The translations under genes and the position numbers were made by a program. The notes under the pieces were generated by a model that searched no databases, was not told where the DNA came from, and saw only the letters and a list, made by a program, of their open reading frames with translations. From the NCBI RefSeq assembly GCF_029544075.1, contig NZ_JAJQJH010000003.1:124001-188000 (forward strand): DNA of 64,000 nt, in the 5' to 3' direction. Positions within the stretch are counted from its first letter, which is position 1, and each line of letters begins with the position of its first letter. This document shows, one piece after another, positions 48,914 to 60,200 of this stretch. This stretch comes from Chromohalobacter canadensis. Its GTDB lineage: Bacteria > Pseudomonadota > Gammaproteobacteria > Pseudomonadales > Halomonadaceae.

Positions 48914-49470
48914 TTGAAGCGCTTTTGTCAGGAGGCATGAAAGGGATGAAAGTAAAAAAGAACAGAAGTTTTGAAAAATTTTGGGATTACAGTGAGACGG
49001 GCTATTTTAATGTTGGCTATCCTTCTGATTTTAATATAGATAAAACTGTTTTGCTGGTTGAAAATGGCACCTCCAACTCATCAAGGAGCAACGCAAATGC
49101 GGTTTTAAGGGATTACCGAGATGGCGCCGATAATGTGTCTTTTTTTCATGGCTACGATCAGGCTTATGCGTATGCAAAAGTTACGTTTGTTGAAATAGAC
49201 AAAGATGTTGAACATATAGTTCTTCCGAAGGATGGGTATAACTATATGTCGCCTGTGCCCGAGATGGTGGGCAGGGACCCTGACAAAACTCTCGTATTAG
49301 TTAAGGCTTTTGGCCCTTACTTCTTCTCAGGGGGTTATGATACAGGCGGGCCTTTTGCCCCTGTTGGCTATTGGTCTGGCAGTGATTACGTTGTATCTCG
49401 TGGCCTTGATGCGTCTCAAACCGGCGTTTCAAATGACAGCGACATACTGTTACAGGTAATTAGTCTCTAG
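48910..49470 (+). CDS. AT-rich putative receptor-binding tip protein
   Basis: 186 aa. Base use changes sharply here (AT-rich, many AAA, GAT and TTT codons) against GC-rich neighbours, the usual sign of a recently exchanged host-range module. Sequence is aromatic and Gly/Asp-rich (FEKFWDYSETGYFNVGYPSD; GYDTGGPFAPVGYWSGSD), as in beta-structured fibre tips. ATG at 48910 overlaps the upstream stop (ATGA). No family recognised. Confidence 0.65.
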   Translation: MIEALLSGGMKGMKVKKNRSFEKFWDYSETGYFNVGYPSDFNIDKTVLLVENGTSNSSRSNANAVLRDYRDGADNVSFFHGYDQAYAYAKVTFVEIDKDVEHIVLPKDGYNYMSPVPEMVGRDPDKTLVLVKAFGPYFFSGGYDTGGPFAPVGYWSGSDYVVSRGLDASQTGVSNDSDILLQVISL

Positions 49471-49482
49471 AGAGGGCGATCA

Positions 49483-50127
49483 ATGTTTTTACGTTTAAGT
49501 GATGGTCGCATAGTGGGCTTGCAAGCCATTCTCAGCGAAAATGGCTCTACGTCTCTCCCGCGCAATCCTGGCAACGAGACCCTAACGTTGCTCGGCTACG
49601 CCCGCATCCAGCCGACACCCCGCCCCGACGGCGATGTCGTGACGCAGGGCAAGCCCGAGCAGCGTGATGACGGCAAGTGGTATCAGACGTGGGACGTACG
49701 CGAGTTCACGCCGGAGGAACGCGCCGAGCGGCTGGAGCAAGCCAAGGCAGAGGCCTTGCGTGATCTCAACGCCGCGTACACCGCCACCGTGCAGCCGCTG
49801 GTGCGCTCATACCCTGAGACCGAGCAACAGACTTGGCTCGCTCAGGAAGACGAAGCCCAGGCCTACCAGGCGTGGATCGACGGCGGGCGCACCGGCGATG
49901 CACCGGCAACGCCGAAGCTCGACCGCATCCTCGCAGGCCGTAACGGCGCCGATGGCACCGAGACGATCGAGGAGCTGGTCGGCAAGGTGCTCAGGAACGC
50001 TGAGGCGTTCGCCCAGGCGCTCGACCTGATGGGCGTGCGTCACCGCAGCGAGCGGCTGATCAATGCCGCCGAGACGGTGGACGACGTGCGGGCCGTGACG
50101 TGGGAGAGCCTGACCACCCCTGATTAA
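49483..50127 (+). CDS. Tail-fibre assembly chaperone-like protein (DUF4376-like)
   Basis: 214 aa. Short N-terminal part (about 1-30) shares the AT-rich composition of the upstream gene, then GC-rich sequence resumes. AAYTATVQPLVRSYPETEQQ and WLAQEDEAQAYQAW match the DUF4376-type domain of tail-fibre assembly proteins. Composition boundary inside the gene marks one edge of the exchanged segment. Confidence 0.72.
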   Translation: MFLRLSDGRIVGLQAILSENGSTSLPRNPGNETLTLLGYARIQPTPRPDGDVVTQGKPEQRDDGKWYQTWDVREFTPEERAERLEQAKAEALRDLNAAYTATVQPLVRSYPETEQQTWLAQEDEAQAYQAWIDGGRTGDAPATPKLDRILAGRNGADGTETIEELVGKVLRNAEAFAQALDLMGVRHRSERLINAAETVDDVRAVTWESLTTPD

Positions 50128-50143
50128 CCCCTTCCTACCCGGC

Positions 50144-50158
50144 AAACCGTGAGGGTTT
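50144..50158 (+). promoter_or_regulatory. GNRA-type hairpin upstream of 50162
   Basis: AAACC-GTGA(G)-GGTTT, 3 bp before the ATG at 50162. Confidence 0.58.
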
Positions 50159-50161
50159 CCC

Positions 50162-51223
50162 ATGGCAGCATTCGATACGCAAGACTATCTGGTCAATAAA
50201 GCCGCGCAGCTGAACAAGACCGGCCAGGACGGCAAGAACAACTGGACCGTGGCTGATGTCAAGAAGGCCTTCAATAAATCCGGGCTATCAGCCCAAGAGC
50301 ACTACGACCAGTACGGCAAAAAGGAAGGTATAGCCACCACGTCTAAAACTTCTTCACCCTCGATGGTTACTCCGGTCTTCGATGCTGATGCGTATCTGAA
50401 GAACAAGACAGAGCAGCTCAATGTGACTAACTATCAAGGGAGGACCGACTGGACTTCTGGTCAAACGGCCCAGGCCTTCAGTGACGCCGGACTAACTGCG
50501 CAAGAGCATTATGACCGCTATGGTGCTGACGAAGGCATCCTCCCATACGCCGAGGCGCAACCCGTGTCGGTCAGTTCTTCCGCGCCGCAGTCCACCGTCT
50601 CGCCCAACCAGACCAGCCAGTACCAGCTCGAGCAGATGCTCGCCAGTGATTCGCCATTGATGCAGCGCGCCGCCACTCAGGGCCAGCAGCAAGCCAATCA
50701 ACGCGGTCTTCTCAACTCAAGCATGGCTGCTGAGGCGTCTCAGGGCGCGATGATCGACCGCGCAACGCCACTGGCGCAGCAGGATGCCCAGACCTACTTT
50801 CAGAACAGCCAGGCCAACACCGATCGCCAGCAGCAGGCGTTCATGTCGAACCTGCAATACCAGCAAAATCTCGGGCTCAACGAACAGCAATTCGGCTTCG
50901 ATACCCAGAAGCTGGCTCAGCAATACGGCTACGATTCTGCGCTTTCCGAGCAGTCCGCGAATCAGGCGCTCGACAACCTGTATGCAACATCAACCGCCAA
51001 CGCTTGGGGCGTCTATGCCAACAACGTGACCGACTTGGTTGGGCAATCGGCGTCGGCGATCAATCAGATTCAGATGAACCCGGACATCACTGAAGATAAT
51101 AAGGCCAGCATGATCGAGCAGATCCTGGAGATGCGCGATACCGACTTGGAGTTTCAGCAAGATCTGTATGGGAGTTTGTCGAGCTACATGACGAACACAG
51201 GCGTTTTTCCCAGCATCGCATGA
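50162..51223 (+). CDS. Virion protein with duplicated N-terminal repeat (353 aa)
   Basis: Two tandem about 60-residue repeats: FDTQDYLVNKAAQLNKTGQD ... GLSAQEHYDQYGKKEGI and FDADAYLKNKTEQLNVTNYQ ... GLTAQEHYDRYGADEGI. The rest is a long Gln/Asn-rich helical region (QQQAFMSNLQYQQNLGLNEQ). Likely an internal or ejected virion protein by position. Not recognised. Confidence 0.68.
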   Translation: MAAFDTQDYLVNKAAQLNKTGQDGKNNWTVADVKKAFNKSGLSAQEHYDQYGKKEGIATTSKTSSPSMVTPVFDADAYLKNKTEQLNVTNYQGRTDWTSGQTAQAFSDAGLTAQEHYDRYGADEGILPYAEAQPVSVSSSAPQSTVSPNQTSQYQLEQMLASDSPLMQRAATQGQQQANQRGLLNSSMAAEASQGAMIDRATPLAQQDAQTYFQNSQANTDRQQQAFMSNLQYQQNLGLNEQQFGFDTQKLAQQYGYDSALSEQSANQALDNLYATSTANAWGVYANNVTDLVGQSASAINQIQMNPDITEDNKASMIEQILEMRDTDLEFQQDLYGSLSSYMTNTGVFPSIA

Positions 51224-51231
51224 GGTGAAGT

Positions 51232-51567
51232 ATGGACTTTAGCAGCATTGGAAATGCCGTCGATTCTGCCGCCGAGGCGACGAGTGGACTGTTCGATAGC
51301 GTGGCAACGTACACGACCAACGCCTTCGACTGGCTCGACAACAATCCCACGGCGGCCAACGTCATCGGGGGGCTCGCCAGCGGGGCGGCGTCCTACTATG
51401 CCGACCAACAGGCTCAAGAGGCGCGGTTCGATTTCGAGCGAGACATGTATGAGCGCCAGCGTGAAGATCAGATGGTGAATCCCGGCACGATCGAAGGTTA
51501 CGGCTCACACGTTGGGCAAGCGAAAAAAGGGCTGTTGACCAACGGCATGATCGCTGGAGGTGAGTAA
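51232..51567 (+). CDS. Virion-associated hypothetical protein (111 aa)
   Basis: Helical N-terminus and a central small-residue segment (NVIGGLASGAASYYADQQAQ) that could be membrane-interacting. Small amphipathic proteins like this precede ejection proteins in podoviruses. Not recognised. Confidence 0.62.
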   Translation: MDFSSIGNAVDSAAEATSGLFDSVATYTTNAFDWLDNNPTAANVIGGLASGAASYYADQQAQEARFDFERDMYERQREDQMVNPGTIEGYGSHVGQAKKGLLTNGMIAGGE

Positions 51568-52634
51568 TGGGCTGGGCAGGGTCTGCAACTGGCGGCGGCT
51601 ATGGCGGTGGTGGAAGCGATAATGACAGCGATGGCGGCGGCTCATCGAGCGGGAATGGCAACTCAGGCGGCGGCTACTCAGGCGGCTTTGGCTCGGAAGC
51701 TGATACCGGCGGAACGGCAGGAGGTGGCGGTAGTACGTCAAACTCAAGCGGCGGTGGCGGTGGATATTCCAGCGGCTTCGGCGCTGAAGTCGATACAGGC
51801 GGTATATCAAGAGGCCGGGGCAGTCGCTCGTCACGTTCGACACCAGGGCAAAGCGTTACCGGCGGCAGCATTGCCAGCATGGACGCTATGGCGGCTCAAG
51901 CCGAGCGATCCTTCATGGATAGCGTGGACACTGTGTCGGCCGGGCTATCCACCGACCTGGGCGAGAACCCGCAGGCGGATGAAGCTGCAAGCCGACTCGA
52001 TACCATTACTCGAAAAACCGGCGTCAGTTTCGACACAGCGCTGGATACGCTGGGAGACGAAGGCGTTACGGGCATGGTGTCCGGGACGCCTCAACAGGCC
52101 GACAATGCAACGTTCGGCCTCGCTCAGCGCGCATCCCGACCGAGCGGCTTGCTGTCCAACGCCATCGATATCGCAAGCACGGCTCTGGGCCCGGTGGGGA
52201 CGTTTGCCAATGTGGCTGCGCAATCGACCCTGGGTGGCTACAAAGCGGCCGATACACTCGGGGCGCTCAATGACCAGTACGGCACCAGCTTCGATGATAG
52301 CCTTGGCGCCAATATCGGACGCCATGCCGCGGCGAATACACTCGGCACTGTGGCCACCATGGGGCTGTCGAGTGCGGGCGGACGCCTGGGTGCCAGTGCA
52401 TTGGGCGTGCCAGGCGCTGCCGCAGGCAGCCTGGCAGGCGGCAATCTTGGATCCGTCGTGGGTGATCAGGCTCTGGCCAGTACCGATGGCGATTTATCGT
52501 CGAAGGACGCGTCACAAGGCGGACAGCGCCCCAGTGGTTTGCTATCGTCACAAGTCACTAGCTCAGCTTCGCCCCGTTACGGCGCTGCCGATTTCGACGG
52601 TTACGCGAGCTACGCTGAATCCTTCTTTGGATAA
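51567..52634 (+). CDS. Gly/Ser-rich virion protein with repeat arms (355 aa)
   Basis: First about 95 residues are Gly/Ser-rich with a duplicated unit (GGGYSGGFGSEADTGG and GGGYSSGFGAEVDTGG). Residues 110-330 contain alternating helix and small-residue segments (LSNAIDIASTALGPVGTFAN; LGVPGAAAGSLAGGNLG), suggesting membrane insertion during DNA ejection. Not recognised. Confidence 0.62.
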   Translation: MGWAGSATGGGYGGGGSDNDSDGGGSSSGNGNSGGGYSGGFGSEADTGGTAGGGGSTSNSSGGGGGYSSGFGAEVDTGGISRGRGSRSSRSTPGQSVTGGSIASMDAMAAQAERSFMDSVDTVSAGLSTDLGENPQADEAASRLDTITRKTGVSFDTALDTLGDEGVTGMVSGTPQQADNATFGLAQRASRPSGLLSNAIDIASTALGPVGTFANVAAQSTLGGYKAADTLGALNDQYGTSFDDSLGANIGRHAAANTLGTVATMGLSSAGGRLGASALGVPGAAAGSLAGGNLGSVVGDQALASTDGDLSSKDASQGGQRPSGLLSSQVTSSASPRYGAADFDGYASYAESFFG

Positions 52635-52637
52635 TCC

Positions 52638-52651
52638 TCGCCGGGAGGCGA
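52638..52651 (+). promoter_or_regulatory. GNRA hairpin upstream of 52658
   Basis: TCGCC-GGGA-GGCGA, 5-bp perfect stem, 6 bp before the ATG at 52658. Confidence 0.68.
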
Positions 52652-52657
52652 CACAAT

Positions 52658-53281
52658 ATGGCAGGACTCCTTTCCCAGGGTGCGTCCCAGCGCCCGCAGC
52701 AGCCCCGGCAGCAAGCGCAAGGGCAGCCACCCCAACCTGAGCCTAGGGCTCCCCAACCCTCACAACCACAAGCGGGTCGCCAGCCCCAGCAAGGTGATCC
52801 GCGCACCGACACCGACCCCCAGGCCGGTCAGCAGCAGTACAACACGCTGGTCGAGTCAATGCTGCGCTACCTTTATGACAAAGGTGCACAGCAGGTGGAG
52901 CGCGCCCTGACGCAGGGCGATGACATCGTGCAGCGCATGGCAACGGTGATCAGCACCATCATGCTGACGCACTATCACGCCCTGGCCGCCGACGGTAAGA
53001 CCGTTCCTCCCGGCGTCATGTTTCAGGCCGGCATGGAGCTATCCAAGGCAGTGGGCGAAATGGCTGTGGAAATGGGGCGGCTGTCTGCGAATGAGGGCGA
53101 GCCCATCGAGGCCGCGTTTATGGGCGCGATCGGGCGATTCGGACAGCTCATTCAAGATGGCGCAATGACGCAAGAGCAGCGTCAGCGCTACGCCCAATTG
53201 ATCCGCGCCATGCGTCAGATCAAGCAAGATGCGGGTGGGCAAACACCACCCCGCAATGCCCAACCCCAAGGAGGTGCGTGA
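52658..53281 (+). CDS. Virion protein, Pro/Gln-rich arm plus helical domain (207 aa)
   Basis: Residues 1-62 are Pro/Gln-rich (PQPEPRAPQPSQPQAGRQPQ), then a helical domain (LVESMLRYLYDKGAQQVERA; ISTIMLTHYHALAADGKTVP). Likely internal virion protein. Stop overlaps next ATG. Confidence 0.65.
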   Translation: MAGLLSQGASQRPQQPRQQAQGQPPQPEPRAPQPSQPQAGRQPQQGDPRTDTDPQAGQQQYNTLVESMLRYLYDKGAQQVERALTQGDDIVQRMATVISTIMLTHYHALAADGKTVPPGVMFQAGMELSKAVGEMAVEMGRLSANEGEPIEAAFMGAIGRFGQLIQDGAMTQEQRQRYAQLIRAMRQIKQDAGGQTPPRNAQPQGGA

Positions 53282-54261
53282 TGGCTGGTTTGCTAGGGGC
53301 CGTGGCCGGCGCCATTGGTGGGGCAGGTGCCGCCGTTCAGGAGAACGCGCGGTCCGAGATTCAGAAACGCAAGGAACAGGCGTTACTCGACCTGCGCAAC
53401 CGGTACGCCATGGAGCGCCAGGACGACCAGCAGACGTTCACGGCGAGCCAGAACGAACAGGACCGCAGCTTTCGTGCCGAGCAAAGCCAGGCCGACCGTC
53501 AACAACGGCGAGAACTCGCCGAAATGCAAGAGGCAGGCGCTAGTTCGCGAAGTGCCAACGGGGCATGGACGGTCATGCCCACCGAGAATGGCGGCTATAC
53601 GCGTTTCAATACTGCGACCGGCGAAACGTCGTCGCTACCCGAGGGCGTCGATTATGGTGCCATGGCAGATGGCAAGCTCGGCGCGCGTGAAGAGCTCATG
53701 TTCAAGCAGTACGGCGATCAGATAAAGCAGATCGATAAGGCACTGACTGAGGACGCCGCCATGCTGAGCGATGCGCGCCGCGGCGAACTCAAAGCCGAGC
53801 GTAACCGTCTGGCGAACCAGCAGCGCCAGATCATCGGCATGGAAACGCAAACCCCTGACCTGGTGTCGCGTCTCGAGGCCTCGTTGGAAGAGCCCGCAGA
53901 TGACACCTCGGGCCAACCTCGGGACTTCGATTCGGCGCTCGGTGGCGTTAAAGAACAACGTGAAAGCGAACAACAAGCCCGAGATGATGAGGCGCGCGCC
54001 GAAGCGCTGGAGACGGAAGTCGATCAGATCGTCAACGATGCACAGGGGCTTTTTGGCCAGCGCAGTGGCCTGCTGGGGCGCAATGCTCGAAGCCTGACCA
54101 CCAGCGACGATGAGAAGAATCAGCGTGCTCAAGAGCTGGTAGCCCGGATGCGCGAGCTCTATGACGATCCTGCGTTGTCCAATTTTCAGCGTCAGCGCCT
54201 GACGCGCCAGATCAACCAAATGGCCGAAGCCGGTGCGCCGGTGTTCGATACCCAGCAATAA
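53281..54261 (+). CDS. Putative internal/ejection protein (326 aa)
   Basis: N-terminal small-residue helix (AGLLGAVAGAIGGAGAAVQE) then an extended coiled coil (about 35-80) and mixed helical domains. Similar design to podoviral ejection proteins. AAGGAG Shine-Dalgarno upstream of the ATG at 53281. Confidence 0.65.
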   Translation: MAGLLGAVAGAIGGAGAAVQENARSEIQKRKEQALLDLRNRYAMERQDDQQTFTASQNEQDRSFRAEQSQADRQQRRELAEMQEAGASSRSANGAWTVMPTENGGYTRFNTATGETSSLPEGVDYGAMADGKLGAREELMFKQYGDQIKQIDKALTEDAAMLSDARRGELKAERNRLANQQRQIIGMETQTPDLVSRLEASLEEPADDTSGQPRDFDSALGGVKEQRESEQQARDDEARAEALETEVDQIVNDAQGLFGQRSGLLGRNARSLTTSDDEKNQRAQELVARMRELYDDPALSNFQRQRLTRQINQMAEAGAPVFDTQQ

Positions 54262-54265
54262 AGCC

Positions 54266-54277
54266 AGTCGGGAGACT
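54266..54277 (+). promoter_or_regulatory. GNRA hairpin upstream of the giant virion gene
   Basis: AGTC-GGGA-GACT, 6 bp before the ATG at 54284. Confidence 0.62.
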
Positions 54278-54283
54278 CGCTGA

Positions 54284-57200
54284 ATGGCCCTTCTTGAAGA
54301 TCTTCGCGCGGCAAGCCCGCGCCTGCAATCCGCCTCCGACGAGCAACTTCTTAACGTGCTGGCTCAACAGCCGGAGTACCAAGGGCTGTCCGATGGCGAA
54401 CTGAAAGCCGTGGCATATGGCCAGGACGGGGCGCCGGAAGAAAATGAGCCCGGTTTCGGCGCCGGTGTGGCGGCAGGCGTTGACCAGCTTCAGGCGATGG
54501 GCGGCGGTCTGCTCATGGCGGCGGGCGAGAAGGCGGGCAGTGAAGATGCCTATGAAGCCGGCAAGGGCATTTACGACCGCAATATGGAAGAGGCCCAGGA
54601 GAACGCGCTGGGCTATGGCTTCACCGACCTTTTCAGCGATCCCGATACCAGCTCATGGCAGTGGGCTAAGTACACGGCGGGCAACCTGTTGCCCACCATG
54701 GCCACCGCTGCTGCCGGTGGGGGTGTAGGCGGTGTTGGTGCGCGCATGCTGGCCGGCTCGGTTGCTAAACGTGCCGCGACCCAGGCCGGCCAAGCCATCG
54801 GGGCGTATGGTGCATCCGCCGGCATGGAAACCGGTGCGATCATGGGCGAGACCGACGATGCGGATGTGGCGCTTGCGCACGGCTCAGTGGCTGGCGCCCT
54901 GGATGCACTTCCGATCATGCGTGCACTGCGCAAGGTGGGCGGAAACGAACTCGCCGATAAAGCGGCTAGCGAGATTTCTGATAGCGCGCTGTCTAGCCTC
55001 AAGCAGAAAGCCGGGCAGTCACTCAAGGGCGCCACTGGAAAAGGGGCGCTGACTCAGGCATTGGCCGAAACATCGACCGAGGGGCTTCAAACGCTCATCG
55101 AGCAGCATGCTAATTACTGGGTGGATAATAACGGCGAATCGCTGCTTTCCAATCTTGGTGAAGCCAACTGGAAAGAAATCGTCGATGCGTCTGCCGCTGG
55201 GGCCCTAGGTGGCGGTGTAATGGGCGCGCCCGCTGGCCTTGCTGAACGTGGCCAGGCACGTCGCGCCCTGAGCAACATGCCTGATGGTTCTCAGTCCGCA
55301 GAAGCAGGGGCAACAGAACAAGGCCCGGACGGCGATCCCGATCCATCGGTCTTCGACAACGCCAACGTCAGCCAGCAGGAATATCGTGACTCTTGGGCAG
55401 AATACGACACACCGCCTGCGCAGCGCGCCCAGCGGCGCAAGGAGCAGGCGATTGCCGAGGCACGCCAGCAGACAGCCGATGCCGGTGGTGACGCGCTACA
55501 ACAGGCGCAGGCCGCCCAGCAAGCTGAGCAGATGGCCGAAGGCGTCAACCAGGAAGAGCAAGCCGCCGAAGCGCCTCGACAAAGTGCCGAGATTGGCAAC
55601 CGCATTCAGCTCGCCATGAACGCCGCCGAGGACATGGAGCCCCTGGCTAATGGCACGGAGCAGGGTAAAACCCGGCTGCGCAACATGAACGCCGTACTGC
55701 AACGGGCAGAATCCGCCTATGCCGACGGCAATATCGAACTCGCCAACCGGCTGACCGGACGCGCCGAGATGATTGGGCGCAACCTAACCCAATCGCTCAA
55801 CCGCCAGGGCAGCCGAGAGCGCCCGGCGACCGGCACATGGGAGCGTGCCGCGCCGTTCGGCGGACGCCTTGGGCAAGATTCCGCTGGCCGCCTCAACGCC
55901 CCGGACGACGTTATCTACGGCGAAGGCCCCACGGCCGACACTACCCAATATGACGCGCAGGCTCGCAGCGTGCGCCGCGACGAACGCATGCAGGCACAGC
56001 GGCAAGGCGCCGAGCGCATGCGCGCCAACGTGGCCGAGCAGCGCCCGCAAATCCCTGACCAGGGTATCGTCTACGGCGACGGGCCTATCGCCGGCAATGC
56101 CAACACCGGCATGGATCAGCCCGTGCAGCGCCCTCGCTTCACTGATACGGGCGCGCGCGGCAACGCCGAAAGCCAGCGTGCCGAAATGGAGCGCCAGGCC
56201 CAGCGCGTGGCCGAGCTGGAGCGCACGCGAGGCCCGAGCGAAACCACCTACTTGCCGGAAAACACGCCGATCCAAACGCGCTACCGCGTCATGGATGCCG
56301 CCGAGCTGACGCCTTCCAATACGCCAGACGGCCAGGTCAACGCCCGTTATCCGCGTGAATTGCAGCCGCGCGACCGCACAAATGCCAATAGCCAGGTGCA
56401 GGTGCGCAACATCGCGGCCAACCTCAATCCCGAGCGCCTGGGGCGTAGCACTGATGCCGCTACCGGCGCGCCTATCGTGGGACCGGATGGTGTGGTCGAG
56501 TCAGGCAACGGGCGCACCATGGCTATCAGCCAGGCCTATGAGCAGGGCAATGCCGATGGGTATCGACAGCACGTCATGCGCCAAGCGCGAGACATGGGCA
56601 TGGACACCGAGGCGGTGGCCGCCATGGATCGCCCCGTGCTGGTTCGTGAACGCTCCACCAACGTTGATCGCGCCGACTTCGCGCGCCGTGCCAACGAATC
56701 CACCGTGGCCGGCATGACGGCCTACGAGCAGGCACAGGCGGACGCCGACGCGCTGACGACCGATGACATTCAGCGTTGGGCGCCTGACCAGTCTGGCGAC
56801 CCGCTGGCAGCCAGCAATCGTGACTTCATGCGCCGGTTTGTCCAGCAGTTGGGCAACAACGAGGCCGCGCGCTACACCACCCGTGACGGCCAAGCCAGCC
56901 CCGAACTCGGACAACGCATGCAGCGCGCCGTGTTCGCCAAAGCCTACCGTGACAGCGACATGGTGGAGATGGTCACCGAGCAGGGCGACGCCATGCGCAA
57001 CCTGTCCGCCGCTCTCCAGGTGGCAGCACCGGATATCGCCTTGGCGCGAGACACCGGCAACCAGGACGCACTGACCACCACCGACACGATCAACGATGCC
57101 GTGCGCATCGTGCGCCGCGCGCGCCAGAACGGTGTCGCCATTCGTGAGCTGGTCAACCAGGGCGATGCCTTCAGCCAGTCGCCGTCACCGCTGACAGCGG

Positions 57201-60200
57201 ACCTCGCGCTCTTCATGAATGCCAACATGCGCTCGCGCCAGGCACTGGCCGACGCCATGCGCTACATTGGTCAGGCGACACGCCAACGGGCGGAAGGCGC
57301 GCGCAATGGCGCGCTTTTCGAAGACACCACCACCAATCGAGACGTGATCGATGAAGGATTCCGCCAAGCCGACACACCGCAACGAAGCGCTACGCCCGAT
57401 GTTTCAGGACGCGATCGCGAAGGCGAGTCAGCACAATCGCCTGATCGTGCCGAAGGGGCTCAGGCCGGGCAGCAAGACGAAGCGGTAGACGACGCCCCGC
57501 TACTCGACACCTACACCGAGCAGGACATCGCCGAGCGCGAACGGGCACGGCAGCAGGCAGAGCAGAAGGGCGCCGACCAGCGCCAACGAGAAGCCCAGCG
57601 CGCGCAGGCTGATACCGAAGCGAACGACTTTCGTTTGGCGGGCAGCAACCGCCCGGCTGACGTGGCCACCGCCGGTGGGCAGCAAGACCTCACGGATGCT
57701 GAGACGTCACCGCGCAACGGCCAGTCTCGCGAGGACCGCATCGAGGACTTCGGCGAGAAGATCGGCGGCGCACGGAAAGACCAGGCGCGCCAGATCCTGT
57801 CCGGTCTGAATGACGAGGCCGATACGTCCTCGACGTTGAGCGAGGCATTCCCGGCGCCCAACTACTCCAAGCTCGTCGAGGAAGGCACTGACCCACGCGC
57901 GGCGGCACTGGTTGCCGTACTGCGCGCCAGCATCCCTTCCAAGCCGCGCCGTGGTCTCCGCCTTCAGCAGTGGGTGAAGGGACTGAACAGTGCACGTGAG
58001 ATGGCTCGCCAAGTGCTGGATGGCTCGATGGACATCGATGCCGCCTTTCAGGCGCCCGCGTCTCGCCGTTATCGGCAGCTCGAGGGCGCACTACGAACCG
58101 CCGAGATCATCGCACCCCTCAAGCCCAGCCTGTATACCAAGGCGGCCAAGTGGCGCGTCGATGCCGAGGCCGGCTTCACGCTCTACAACGGGCAGCCATT
58201 CAATCCCAATCAGACCGTGTACATGCTCAAGGATCCGCGCGGCCGCGACACTGGCGTGTGGGAGACAGACTTTGAGCAGATGCGTAGCAAGGCAGCCAAT
58301 GTCATCACGCGAGCGGTAGAGAATGATGGCAGCAAGCCGCGCAGTCGCCAGACCAAGATCGATGTCTACCGCGACACGCGCACGGGGGAGCGCTTCCTGG
58401 GCTTCAAGAACCGGAGCACGACCATCCGCCTGCGCAGCGGATTCGAGAGCGTGAAAGAGGCCGTTGACTACCTCGATGGCCACCGCGACGAGCTGCAGGC
58501 GCAGATCGACAGCATGCGCCGCGGCCCGCGTATGCGCCGTGGTGAAAACTCCCCGCGCATTGGCGACGAGGTGCGCGACGGCGACGTGACCCCTGAGCAG
58601 TTCCAGGAAGCGTTCGGCTTTCGGGGCGTGGAGTTCGGCAATTATGTCGAGGGCCAGCGTCGGCAGGCTGACCTCAACCAGGCGCATGATGCCCTGATGG
58701 ACCTTGCGACCACGCTGGGCGTACCGCCTCACGCCTTGTCGCTGGATGGCACTCTGGGACTGGCCTTCGGCGCCCGAGGCAAAGGAGGGCGTGGCGCGCC
58801 AGTCGCGCACTACGAATCGGGGCGTGTCGTCATCAACCTGACCAAGACGGAAGGGCCGGGCAGCCTTGCGCATGAGTGGTTCCACGCCCTGGACAACTTC
58901 ATCCCCGGCGGACAGGGTGCGCGCAACTACCAGACCGACCTGACGACTGACGGGCCGGCGCGTGTCGAGCTTGCCGAGCGGTGGCGGGAAATGCGCAAGG
59001 CGCTGAAGGATAGCGGCTTCGAGAAGCGGTCCAAGGAATTCGACGTGCCGCGTTCCAAGCCTTATTACGGCACCCCTATCGAAATGGCGGCCAGGGCATT
59101 CGAGCGTTACACCCGCGACAAGATGATGGCGGAAGGCAACCGCAACGACTACCTGGTCAATATCGACAAGGAGGGCGGCGCGTATCCGACCGATGCAGAA
59201 ATGCGCACCATCAAGCCAGCCCTCGACCGGTTACTCGGCACTCTGGAGCATCGCGATACCACGCGTGGCGTTGAGCTCTATGCTATGAGCGCGGGAGGCG
59301 AAGCCCTACGCCCCGCGCCCCGCGCGGAAGATATTCGCCAGGCACTGAAAGGCAATCCCGAGCTTTCAGAAGTGAATGTCATCCAATCATCATCGGAGCT
59401 ACCGCCTGAGGCCCTGCTGGGCATGTTGCTGCGTGATGTGAATCCTCAGGAAGTAGCCGCTATGTACAACGGAGGCGATCTTTATGTCATCGCCGATAAT
59501 GTGGATAGCACGCAAGAAGCTGTTCGATATGCAGTTCATGAAGCGGTGGGCCACAAAGGCATACGCGCCGTGCTCGGCGAAGATCTCGACCCCGTCATGC
59601 GCCAGCTCTACAAAACGCTGCCGCTCAGCAAGAAAGGTCGCGAGGCACTGAACGAGGTGCTTGAGAGCTACTCTTTCCTCGATCGCAACAACGCCAATGA
59701 TCAGATCACCATCGGCCAAGAGATGGTGGCTCACCTGCTGGAGAAGGGCTATCGGCCCAAGGCCTGGCAGCGTGCCGTGGCGAAGATTCGCGAACTACTG
59801 CGACGCGCCTTCCCGGGGGTGGGATGGACCTACACCGACGTGCTGGCCCTGGGCGAGCGCAGCCGCGATTATCTGCGTCGGCAGCAGGCTGAGCGGCAGG
59901 GCGAAGATGTCCAGCTCTACAGCCTGCGCGGCAAGCAGCGCTATGCGTTTGAAACCCAGTTCGATGACTTCACCGACGCCGACCGCGATGCAGCGGCGAA
60001 GATCGGCGCCCGCACACCTCCGCAGCGCGCGATGGAATGGTTCAAGGAGAAAGCAGACCGCGCGTCGCTCAAGATCCGGCAGGGCATGGTGGACCGCTAC
60101 GCCGCTTTCCGCGAGATGGATGAACAGCTTTACGGCGAATCGGCCATGGGCGAGAACATCCAGCGCTCGAGCTGGGTGCTGGCGCGCATGAGCAACGCTG

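Noticed and set aside
51601-52740. 379-aa plus-strand ORF in another frame
   Set aside because: Overlaps the Gly-rich virion gene and the next gene; composition is that of an off-frame GC-rich read, with no ribosome-binding site.
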